A stretch of 24,571 nucleotides of DNA from assembly GCA_937906795.1 (NCBI GenBank), contig CALCUQ010000020.1, positions 1-24,571 of the forward strand, given 5' to 3'. The DNA comes from an uncultured Bacteroidales bacterium (GTDB lineage Bacteria > Bacteroidota > Bacteroidia > Bacteroidales > UBA932). A program made the position numbers and the translations under genes. Of the stretch, positions 8,301 through 14,682 are shown piece after piece. Position 1 is the first letter of the stretch. Every line of letters starts with the position of its first letter. The notes under the pieces were generated by a model. The model worked only from the letters and a program-made list of their open reading frames with translations, searched no databases and was not told where the DNA came from.

Positions 8301-8445
8301 CAAGCTTATATGATGATGCTATAAACTCACCACAATCCCAGAAACTTGCGGTTGGCTCAATTGTAGCCAGATAAGTAAAAGATGCTATAAACAATACTAT
8401 AGTAGCTACAATATTATTTATTCTGTTAAACTTTTTAAGTTCCAT
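5389..8445 (-). CDS. DUF2723 polytopic membrane protein, GT-C-like (TMEM260/GT117-type) glycosyltransferase
   Basis: 1018 residues, typical for Bacteroidota DUF2723. The N-terminal half has about a dozen hydrophobic helices. Directly after the first helix is FWDCGEF (D37, E40), followed by GHPPGNP (51-57), the hallmark acidic motif and loop of this family. A conserved QPPMQPRERDYAYAGSFYAF segment sits mid-protein. The C-terminal part (from about 640) is soluble, begins THGDNDTFPLWYIQ and ends with helical TPR-like repeats. Human TMEM260 of this family is an ER O-mannosyltransferase. By analogy the bacterial protein probably transfers a sugar from a lipid carrier to exported proteins, but this is inference. 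It is transcribed alone from a TATATTTG promoter and ends at the terminator at 5162-5187. Confidence 0.88.
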   Translation of the reverse strand: MELKKFNRINNIVATIVLFIASFTYLATIEPTASFWDCGEFIASSYKLEVGHPPGNPVFQLIARFFTLFGDKESAAMLVNAMSALCSALTIFFLYLTIVHLGRRIVEKGGKILDQANAIAVFGAGVVGSLAYCFSDTFWFSAVEGEVYAMSSLFTAVVFWAMLKWEEQADTPYANRWIVLIAFLMGISIGVHLLNLLTIPALVFIYYFKMYDVTPKRTVKVLALSGVILAVILYGIIPYVPKLSAYVDLMFTKFGLPMNFGASVFVLALIAAGFWGVYYTYRKVKPLLNIIILCATLIIVGYSTFAVVVIRSSAGTPTNEYQPDNPFTLVRYIGREQYGSNPLFYGQTFASTYSGIETPQYYTVLNGEYVKVNSPAMPAYDSNTKMLFPRMWSDADESYIAFYEMYTDGKGKTLPGGKYKQPTFGANLKYFFDYQLDFMYFRYFMWNFVGRQNDLQANIPGELFKGNWESGIGFIDKARLGDQSEGPDHIVNSKAKNHYYFLPLILGLIGLFYQYKKDKRNWWVTMLLFFLTGIAVVVYLNQPPMQPRERDYAYAGSFYAFTIWLGFAVMWLYDICKKYLNPKVAAIAASVVCVIVPFQMASENWDDHDRSGRYTARDMAYNFVQSVDENAILVTHGDNDTFPLWYIQEVEGVRTDVRIMNTSLLGTDWYIDQLKCRMYESDPVNFSIQRDQYLYGTNDFVQIYDRFDGGAIPGKTLMDIFRNPKITIPLNDGKNHNYIAARNVIIPVNKENVAKYGIVAQEDMHKVMDTIILSIPEGKNSLNKTELMILDLVCNYNWERPIYFMQKGGDINIGIKDYMQYDGVAYKFVPIKSKTGHGELQQVGTEALYNRIMNVFRWDSFKKDGYNVDYQNLLTFNNLHSPRDFMVNCAKALYAKGDTLRAVEVLDKMQEVMPTSNYPLNNSTLSALTERAIMDAIAIYLATSNKEKAYALADEFIDETSKAVLLFSQEFHGDYLSYDDLQTNLYYLLMTARVFETNGDAQKAEEINSLIAPFLQQE

Positions 8446-8485
8446 ACAGTATGTGTAATTATGTACTTAGATTTATATTAAAAGG

Positions 8486-8493
8486 CAAATATA
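8486..8493 (-). promoter_or_regulatory. -7 element of the DUF2723 promoter
   Basis: TATATTTG on the minus strand is a full TAnnTTTG match 40 bases upstream of the ATG. No TTG at the standard -33 spacing was found. It is back to back with the SUI1 promoter. Confidence 0.5.
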
Positions 8494-8514
8494 CCAACTT
8501 TACTTTTTTAATGC

Positions 8515-8522
8515 TATTTTTG
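8515..8522 (+). promoter_or_regulatory. -7 element for the SUI1-DUF4271-hemD-rnpA-yidD operon
   Basis: TATTTTTG matches TAnnTTTG and ends 21 bases before the ATG at 8544. No convincing -33 was seen. It is the only promoter-like signal noticed upstream of the five-gene block. Confidence 0.5.
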
Positions 8523-8543
8523 TAACAAATATTGTGCTAAACT

Positions 8544-8891
8544 ATGGCTAATAACGATTGGAAAAGCAGACTTGGAATGGTATACTCCACCAATCCGGAT
8601 TTTAAATTTGAAACACAGGAGGCAGAAGATATTGATACTCTTGACCCTAAAGACCAGAAACTCATTGTAGCATTGGACAAAAAAGGGCGTAATGGAAAAC
8701 AGGTTACAGTGGTAAATGGTTTTGTAGGAAAAGAATCCGACCTTGAGTCCCTTGGCAAAACACTTAAAACAAAGTGTGGAGTTGGAGGCTCTGTAAAGGA
8801 TGGCGTGATTCTAATTCAAGGAGACCAACGTGACAAGATTACAACAATTCTCAACACTCTTGGATACTCCCGGGCAAAAAGAGGCAACTAA
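8544..8891 (+). CDS. SUI1/eIF1-like translation factor (YciH family)
   Basis: 115 residues. The N-terminal third is a low-conservation tail (KSRLGMVYSTNPDF is typical of bacterial homologues). Residues 35-113 are the SUI1 domain: IVALDKKGRNGKQVTVVNGF, then LGKTLKTKCGVGGSVKDG and IQGDQRDKITTILNTLGY. The family resembles eukaryotic initiation factor eIF1. In bacteria YciH is non-essential and its role in start-site fidelity is not settled. It is the first gene of a tight operon, and its TAA is followed immediately by the ATG of the DUF4271 gene. Confidence 0.93.
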   Translation: MANNDWKSRLGMVYSTNPDFKFETQEAEDIDTLDPKDQKLIVALDKKGRNGKQVTVVNGFVGKESDLESLGKTLKTKCGVGGSVKDGVILIQGDQRDKITTILNTLGYSRAKRGN

Positions 8892-9635
8892 ATGAGTGCA
8901 GACTCTACAATAAACAATATCCCCAACATATCCCAGTTATGGGATAAGAGTCATCTTGCCCTCTCCAGCACTGCAACAGGGGGCAGTCACTTCTTCCCCC
9001 ACACAATAAACAAAATAGAAGACCTTATCATTATCTCGGTAATTGTTCTGTTCTTTATTGTTGCCTACAAAAGAATCATAGATGGGTTCTATTATGTGTT
9101 CACCTCCTTTTACAGCACCAAAAAGCTTGTAAGCATAGATTTGCAGAAGAATATCCAATTGTGCAAAAACACCCTGTTTTGTTTTCTCACCCTCTGCGTG
9201 TCATTTATGGCGGGCAACATTACACAGACATGGAGCATTAAAGGTGAGTCATATACTAGTTTTGTTATTTTTTCCATTGGTTGCTGCTCAATACTGGCTT
9301 ATTTTTTCATTAAGAGAGTTGCACTTTATCTTTTAAGATGGTTGCACAAAGACAATGTCTTTATATCTGTATTCAAGATGTCAATTACCTTTGCAATTCT
9401 AAACTACACGTTAATTATTTGCGGTTTTATAATATACAGAGCAATAGAATCAATCTCTCCTGCCATACTTATAAAGTATTCATATATATGCACATTTGTC
9501 TCTTTATTTCTTTACTACGTAAACGGATATAAAATTTTTCTTTCAAATGGATTTTCTCATTTTTTCTATATTTTATATCTTTGCACCCTCGAAATTTTAC
9601 CCTTGTTGGTAATTTGGGATATAATTTACGCGTAA
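8892..9635 (+). CDS. DUF4271-type integral membrane protein
   Basis: 247 residues. After about 35 polar residues the protein is a series of hydrophobic helices (around 47-66, 95-110, 122-141, 160-180, 190-210 and 220-240), so probably five to six transmembrane segments. In Bacteroidales a DUF4271 membrane protein usually sits directly before hemD, as here. That position and the topology support the name. No catalytic motif is visible and function is unknown. It abuts the SUI1 stop with no gap and ends one base before the hemD start, which suggests translational coupling. Confidence 0.75.
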   Translation: MSADSTINNIPNISQLWDKSHLALSSTATGGSHFFPHTINKIEDLIIISVIVLFFIVAYKRIIDGFYYVFTSFYSTKKLVSIDLQKNIQLCKNTLFCFLTLCVSFMAGNITQTWSIKGESYTSFVIFSIGCCSILAYFFIKRVALYLLRWLHKDNVFISVFKMSITFAILNYTLIICGFIIYRAIESISPAILIKYSYICTFVSLFLYYVNGYKIFLSNGFSHFFYILYLCTLEILPLLVIWDIIYA

Positions 9636-9636
9636 G

Positions 9637-10377
9637 ATGAAGATTGACAACGTTTTAATTTCACAACCAGCTCCACAAAACAATTCTCCTTACACAGATA
9701 TAATTTCTAAGTACGGAGTAAATATAGATTTCTTCCCTTTCTTTAGGGTTGAGCCGTTAACAGCTAAAGAATTCAGACTTCAAAAGATTAATATTCTTGA
9801 CTTTACAGCTATAGTATTTACTGCAAAGACAACTATTGATGCTTTCTTTAAGTTATGTGAAGAGTTACGTATTACAGTCCCTGAAACAATGAAATATTTT
9901 TGTAACTCAGAGGCTACAGCTGTTTACCTTCAGAAACATATTGTTTATAGAAAAAGAAAAATATTTTTTGGCAATGGTTCTGCCCAATCAATAATAGATT
10001 TGATTGGCTCCAAACATAAGGAAGAAAAATTCCTTATTGCAACAGCAGACAACGGTGGAGGTGCAGATATAAACAAATTGTTCAGCAAAACAAAATTCAA
10101 GCATGCAAGTGCTGCTTTTATAAAAACAATTTATAGCGACCTTAATCAGATAGATTTCTCCAAATACCAGATGGCTGTTTTCTACAGTCCTTCTGATATT
10201 AAATCATTGCTTGAAAACTATCCCGATTTCAAACAAGATACTCTTAAAATTGCTACCTTTGGTCCAGCAACCGCAAAAGCTGTAAATGATGCAGGATTTG
10301 AGGCTATTATAAACGCCCCAACTCCACAGGCTCCATCAATCGCCAAAGCTTTGCAACTATATTTTGATGAGAAATAG
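9637..10377 (+). CDS. hemD: Uroporphyrinogen-III synthase
   Basis: 246 residues with the weakly conserved two-lobe HemD pattern. The N-terminus reads VLISQPAPQNNSPYTDI. Mid-domain DFTAIVFTAKTTIDAFF is followed by CNSEATAVYLQKH. The C-terminal lobe has VFYSPSDIKSLLEN, then KIATFGPATAKAVNDAGF and ending APTPQAPSIAKAL. The enzyme cyclises hydroxymethylbilane to uroporphyrinogen III in tetrapyrrole synthesis. No other haem genes are in the window. Its 3' end overlaps rnpA by 11 bases. Confidence 0.88.
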   Translation: MKIDNVLISQPAPQNNSPYTDIISKYGVNIDFFPFFRVEPLTAKEFRLQKINILDFTAIVFTAKTTIDAFFKLCEELRITVPETMKYFCNSEATAVYLQKHIVYRKRKIFFGNGSAQSIIDLIGSKHKEEKFLIATADNGGGADINKLFSKTKFKHASAAFIKTIYSDLNQIDFSKYQMAVFYSPSDIKSLLENYPDFKQDTLKIATFGPATAKAVNDAGFEAIINAPTPQAPSIAKALQLYFDEK

Positions 10378-10750
10378 TTTTACAAAACAGGAAAGACTCT
10401 GTTCTTTTAAAGAAATAGACAATTTGATTAAGAAGGGGAAATCATTTTATTGTTTCCCCTTTAAAGTTATATCTATAAACTACCCCGCTGAGTCGGCGGA
10501 TGAAAATATAACAAACAGCATTATTGTCTCTGTTCCAAAAAGGAATTTTAAGAAAGCTGTTAAAAGAAATCTTCTTAAAAGGAGAATACGGGAGAGCTAC
10601 AGACTCAACAAAAGTATTCTTTATAATTCATCCGCAGGAAAGCACCATATTCTTTTTGTGTATATTGCAAAAGAGGTTCTGGAATACCAGAAGATTGAAT
10701 CCAAAATGAAAGAAATCCTAAAAAATCTTTCCAATGACAGCCAAGGGTAA
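10367..10750 (+). CDS. rnpA: Ribonuclease P protein component
   Basis: 127 residues from ATG 10367, which overlaps the hemD stop by 11 bases. A TTG three bases earlier is in frame but less likely. The N-terminus FTKQERLCSFKEIDNLI and the basic signature KRNFKKAVKRNLLKRRIRESYR (around residues 58-79) identify the RnpA fold. RnpA binds the RNase P RNA and helps it process the 5' leaders of pre-tRNAs. In many bacteria rnpA is beside rpmH and dnaA. Here it follows hemD and precedes yidD, and the rnpA-yidD adjacency is retained. Confidence 0.95.
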   Translation: MRNSFTKQERLCSFKEIDNLIKKGKSFYCFPFKVISINYPAESADENITNSIIVSVPKRNFKKAVKRNLLKRRIRESYRLNKSILYNSSAGKHHILFVYIAKEVLEYQKIESKMKEILKNLSNDSQG

Positions 10751-10754
10751 AGAT

Positions 10755-10979
10755 ATGCTAAAAAAGATTCTCTCTTTTCCTTTTATTATTCTTGTGAGAT
10801 TCTACCAGGTATGCATATCGCCATTAAAACCTCCCACATGCAGATTTACCCCAACATGCTCCGCATATGCAATTGAGGCCTTAAGAAAACATGGTCCAAT
10901 TAAGGGATTATACCTGGCTGTAAAGAGGATTCTCAGATGCCATCCATGGGGTGGCAGCGGATATGACCCGGTGCCATAA
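10755..10979 (+). CDS. yidD: Membrane protein insertion efficiency factor
   Basis: 74 residues from ATG 10755, four bases after the rnpA stop. An in-frame ATG at 10734 would add seven residues and overlap rnpA. The shorter form is preferred because family members begin with the hydrophobic helix directly. Signatures are RFYQVCISPLKPPTCRFTPT, CSAYAIEALRKHG and the C-terminal HPWGGSGYDPVP. YidD is a small, membrane-associated protein that assists insertion by YidC, although yidC is not here. Last gene of the operon; its stop lies 10 bases from the convergent acyltransferase gene. Confidence 0.96.
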   Translation: MLKKILSFPFIILVRFYQVCISPLKPPTCRFTPTCSAYAIEALRKHGPIKGLYLAVKRILRCHPWGGSGYDPVP

Positions 10980-10989
10980 AGTCTATTGG

Positions 10990-12786
10990 TCAAACAAGCT
11001 CATCTGTTATTCCAAAACGTTTGTACACCTCTGTTTTATCTGATATTTCTTTAGACAAAGAATCTATCTCCTGTTTTGGAACATCATAAACATCCAGCAT
11101 AATAAGGCCATCTACACAATTATTGAACAATGGATCCACATTATATGCAATTATCCTGGAGTTTATCTTTATATATTTTTTAAGTAGCGTTGGCAGTCTG
11201 AACTTGTTGTTGCTCAACCTGTAAATAAATCTGTCAAATTTTTCTACAGAATCCATTTTCCCTTTAAGGAGTGAATTGACATCAACTCTGTGATAATTTG
11301 GGACATACCGTTGTTTTGGATTTACCCACTTGGAAATGGATGAACGTCCATGATGCAACTTTAGATAATGTATCATAAGGCTCCTGTAAAAAGCAGGATA
11401 CCACGCACTAATACTTACAGGACCTATAAGATACCTCACCTGGGGATTTCTTATGACTGTATACATCAGTCCCTTTATCAGAAGCATTAGCGAAAGAGGA
11501 TCCTTCTGATATTCCAATGCAACAAACGATCTGCCAAGCTCTATTGCCCTCTTTAAATATATCTTGAATTCCGGTCTGTATCTGAACAATGTATTGCTGT
11601 AAAACCCTCCCAGACCATACTTCCTTAATATCCCATCTCCAAACCCAAGTCTGTATGCACCCACAACTGCCTTGTCTTTCTTATTCCACAAAACAAGGTG
11701 TTTGTAATATGAATCATATCTGTCCGTATCCAGAACATTGTTTGACCCCTCACCCACTGCTCTAAATGCCACTTCCCTTCTCACACCAAGCTCTCTTAAA
11801 AGGTTTGGAATATCCTGCGACTGGAAAAGGTAACATGAATAATCTTTTACATCAAAGAGTTTGTATTTCTCCCCCCTGATAATTTCCTGTTCCAGAATCT
11901 CTTTGTCTACCGGTGAGGCAATCTGCTGAACACAATCTCCCTTTTCATACTCATCAATACCACTTCTCACATTTGCTTCCAGTGCATACGTTCTGTTCCA
12001 CAGATGTTTCCCTAATTCTTTGATTGAAACAAACTCCTCTATTTCAACTACAGACATAGGTCTTCCTATCCTTACAGATACCGTTTTGTCTCTTTTGTTC
12101 GACAATTCACCCGGAAGTCTTATTGTTCTCAGCATTTTGTTTATCCTGCCCAAAAGATGGAAATACTTTGAATTTCCCCCATCAAAATAGACAGGCACTA
12201 CTGGCACACCAGCCCCTTTTATAAGCTTTATGATTGATGGTTGCCACTCTATATCTTTAACAATCCGCTCCTTATTTGCGTTTGATGAAACCTCTCCTGC
12301 TGGGAACAATCCCAGAACTCCTCCATTTTTAAGATGTTCTTTTGCAAGACGGATTCCCTTGAGGCTGCTCCTTAGATCTTTGTTGTCGGTGAAGGGATTA
12401 ACAGGAAAAAAGGATTCCTTTAAATTAGGGATATATGACAAGATGAAATTTGTGAGAATTTTCAGATCTGGTCTGATTCTGCCAAACAAATGAAGCATCA
12501 AGATTCCGTCAAGTCCTCCAAAAGGGTGGTTGGAGACAATTATAAATGGCTCATTTTTGGGCAACAGTTCCAGTTCATCAAGGTTAAAGTCACATTTTAC
12601 ATTCAAGCGTTCCAATAAATGATCTGCAAAATCTATCCCCTGATACTCACTCACATGCTTATAAAGTCTGTTGAGTCTGTTGAGTCCGGCAACAGACATG
12701 GTAGCAGATGCAACGGCATTCCCAAATGCACCTTTTACATTAAAAGCTCGCTTAATTTGCGATTTGCTTACCAATTTTTTGTCCAT
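10990..12786 (-). CDS. Bifunctional lysophospholipid-type acyltransferase (PlsC-like N-half, OlsB/GNAT-like C-half), OlsF-type
   Basis: 598 residues in two parts. Residues 70-260 are PlsC-like: VSNHPFGGLDGIL (H87...D93) is the catalytic His/Asp motif with the Bacteroidota spacing, followed by a PVNPF segment and GLFPAGEVSS, the acceptor-binding equivalent of the PEGTR block. Residues 300-560 resemble OlsB-type N-acyltransferases (FRAVGEGSNNVLDTDRYDSY, then LVLWNKKDKAVVGAYRLGFG). Such fusions (OlsF type) make acyl-oxyacyl amino lipids: the C-half adds a 3-hydroxy fatty acid to the amino group of ornithine or glycine, and the N-half esterifies the hydroxyl. In Bacteroides the same chemistry is split between two genes for glycine lipids. 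The amino acid used here cannot be read. Cytoplasmic face of the inner membrane. Confidence 0.82.
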   Translation of the reverse strand: MDKKLVSKSQIKRAFNVKGAFGNAVASATMSVAGLNRLNRLYKHVSEYQGIDFADHLLERLNVKCDFNLDELELLPKNEPFIIVSNHPFGGLDGILMLHLFGRIRPDLKILTNFILSYIPNLKESFFPVNPFTDNKDLRSSLKGIRLAKEHLKNGGVLGLFPAGEVSSNANKERIVKDIEWQPSIIKLIKGAGVPVVPVYFDGGNSKYFHLLGRINKMLRTIRLPGELSNKRDKTVSVRIGRPMSVVEIEEFVSIKELGKHLWNRTYALEANVRSGIDEYEKGDCVQQIASPVDKEILEQEIIRGEKYKLFDVKDYSCYLFQSQDIPNLLRELGVRREVAFRAVGEGSNNVLDTDRYDSYYKHLVLWNKKDKAVVGAYRLGFGDGILRKYGLGGFYSNTLFRYRPEFKIYLKRAIELGRSFVALEYQKDPLSLMLLIKGLMYTVIRNPQVRYLIGPVSISAWYPAFYRSLMIHYLKLHHGRSSISKWVNPKQRYVPNYHRVDVNSLLKGKMDSVEKFDRFIYRLSNNKFRLPTLLKKYIKINSRIIAYNVDPLFNNCVDGLIMLDVYDVPKQEIDSLSKEISDKTEVYKRFGITDELV

Positions 12787-12846
12787 TCCCTAAAAACTCT
12801 CTAAATTGCTAAAAATTTGCAGGCACTCAGCCAATGCTCTTTTGTA

Positions 12847-12854
12847 CAAATATA
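12847..12854 (-). promoter_or_regulatory. -7 element of the acyltransferase promoter
   Basis: TATATTTG on the minus strand is a full TAnnTTTG match 60 bases upstream of the ATG. A TTTG lies 22 bases further upstream, inside the first codons of uvrC and slightly beyond normal spacing. Confidence 0.5.
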
Positions 12855-12862
12855 GCAAAAAA

Positions 12863-14668
12863 ATGGACATAAAGGACAAAATAGCAATTCTTCCCAATAA
12901 TCCTGGAGTATACAGATTTTTAGATACTTTAGGAAATGTAATCTATATAGGAAAAGCCAAGAATTTGAGAAAAAGAGTTGCGCAATATTTTGCCTGTCCT
13001 CAAAAACTCAATACAAAGACACGAGTGCTGGTTTCCAAAATAGCAGATGTATTGCATACGGTTGTAGAAAGTGAACAGGATGCACTCCTTCTGGAGAACA
13101 ACCTTATAAAAAAGTTCCAGCCCAAATACAACATACTGCTTAAAGATGGAAAAAGCTATCCCTGGATATGCATTAAAAAGGAACCTTTTCCAAGAATCTT
13201 TCTTACACGCAAATTTGTAAAGGACGGCTCACTCTATTTTGGCCCATACAGTTCTGTCCAACATGCCCATAATCTGCTGGATCTGATTAACTCCCTTTAC
13301 AAGATAAGAACCTGCAAACTCTCCCTTACATCTGCAGCAATAGAGAGCGGCAAGTTCAAGCCTTGCCTTAATATGCACATAAGAAAATGTTTCGCCCCTT
13401 GCATCGGACAAATATCCCAAGAGGACTATGACACACAAATAGAGAACATTAAAGAGATTCTTAAAGGGAACACATACACCCTCATTAAAGAGTACAAACT
13501 AAAAATGATGTCACACTCCAAGAGACTTGAATTTGAACAGGCCCAGGAGTATAAGGAGAAAATTGATATACTGCACAAACACTACAGCAAATCACTTATA
13601 GTTCAGTCAAATATCAACAACACAGATGTTTTCTCACTGGTATTTGACGGCAACAACGCTTTTGGAAACTTTATGAGGCTAAACCAAGGGTGTATTGTAC
13701 AAAGCATTAACCAGCATTTCAAACTTAATATAGAAGAAGAAAAAGAGAGTGTCCTTACCCTATTTATGCAGGAAATATATTCTATTCTACTTGCACAGGA
13801 TCCAGATTACAAAGTAGAAGAGATTCTTGTCCCTTATCTTCCCGACAACCTCTCTTTTGGCAAAAACATACACATTCCTCTACGAGGCGACAAACTTAAC
13901 CTGCTTGAACTGAGCACTAAAAACGCCAATGCCCACCGCTTCAACAGAATGAAACAGGAAGAGATCAAAAATCCTGAAGAGGCAGGAAACAGAGCAATTG
14001 TAGCCCTAAAGAATTTTCTTAATATGGATTCACTTCCTGTCCATATTGAATGTTTCGACAACTCAAACACCCAAGGAACAAATCCTGTAGCTGCATGTGT
14101 TGTGTTCAAAAACGGTAAGCCAAGTAAGAGAGACTACAGACATTTTAATATAAAAACGGTTGTAGGGGCCAACGATTACGCGTCCATGTATGAAATTGTA
14201 TTCCGCCGTTACTCCAGACTATTAGAAGAGGCTCAGGAACTTCCACAGCTTGTACTTATTGATGGAGGTAAAGGACAATTAAATTTTGCATACCAAGCAC
14301 TTACAGCACTTAACTTAAATAATAGGATTAAGTTAATAAGCATTGCCGAAAGAATGGAGGAGATTTTTACTACAACAGATAGTACCCCATACTATCTGGA
14401 CAAGAACTCCCCTGCTCTAAAACTCCTTATGCACCTTAGAGACGAGGCTCACAGATTTGGAATAACACACCACAGACAAAAACGGACCAAGAATCAGATT
14501 ACATCCAAACTGCTTGATATTCCGGGCATAGGAGAAGCATCTGCACAAAAACTTCTGCAGCACTTCAAAAGCGTAAAGAGATTAAAAGAAGCTACTGCAG
14601 AAGAAATTGAAATGGTTGCCGGTAAAAAAATCGCAACCATTATAATGAACAATCTTAATAAGCTTTAG
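12863..14668 (+). CDS. uvrC: Excinuclease ABC subunit C
   Basis: 601 residues from ATG 12863. The frame stays open upstream to a TTG at 12806, but homologues begin near this ATG. Domain order: GIY-YIG nuclease (GVYRFL at 15-20, VIYIGKAKNLRKRV at 26-39, making the 3' incision); a Cys-containing segment (KPCLNMHIRKCFAPCIG); a UVR motif with FEQAQEYKEKI that binds UvrB; the RNase H-like nuclease (ECFDNSNTQGTNPVAACVVF, later LVLIDGGKGQL, 5' incision); and a C-terminal helix-hairpin-helix (LDIPGIGEASAQKLLQHF). UvrC makes both cuts in nucleotide excision repair. Divergent from the acyltransferase, convergent with the HExxH protein at a 14-base gap. No clear plus-strand promoter was found. Confidence 0.96.
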   Translation: MDIKDKIAILPNNPGVYRFLDTLGNVIYIGKAKNLRKRVAQYFACPQKLNTKTRVLVSKIADVLHTVVESEQDALLLENNLIKKFQPKYNILLKDGKSYPWICIKKEPFPRIFLTRKFVKDGSLYFGPYSSVQHAHNLLDLINSLYKIRTCKLSLTSAAIESGKFKPCLNMHIRKCFAPCIGQISQEDYDTQIENIKEILKGNTYTLIKEYKLKMMSHSKRLEFEQAQEYKEKIDILHKHYSKSLIVQSNINNTDVFSLVFDGNNAFGNFMRLNQGCIVQSINQHFKLNIEEEKESVLTLFMQEIYSILLAQDPDYKVEEILVPYLPDNLSFGKNIHIPLRGDKLNLLELSTKNANAHRFNRMKQEEIKNPEEAGNRAIVALKNFLNMDSLPVHIECFDNSNTQGTNPVAACVVFKNGKPSKRDYRHFNIKTVVGANDYASMYEIVFRRYSRLLEEAQELPQLVLIDGGKGQLNFAYQALTALNLNNRIKLISIAERMEEIFTTTDSTPYYLDKNSPALKLLMHLRDEAHRFGITHHRQKRTKNQITSKLLDIPGIGEASAQKLLQHFKSVKRLKEATAEEIEMVAGKKIATIIMNNLNKL

Positions 14669-14682
14669 CCAGGCAACGCCAA

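Noticed and set aside
12806..12862. TTG-initiated N-terminal extension of UvrC (19 residues)
   Set aside because: The extension is unlike UvrC N-termini, overlaps the opposing promoter region, and a good ATG exists at 12863.
14616..14640. Inverted repeat GGTTGC / GCAACC near the uvrC 3' end as a terminator for the HExxH gene
   Set aside because: The T run lies in the loop, not after the stem, so it does not fit a Rho-independent terminator.
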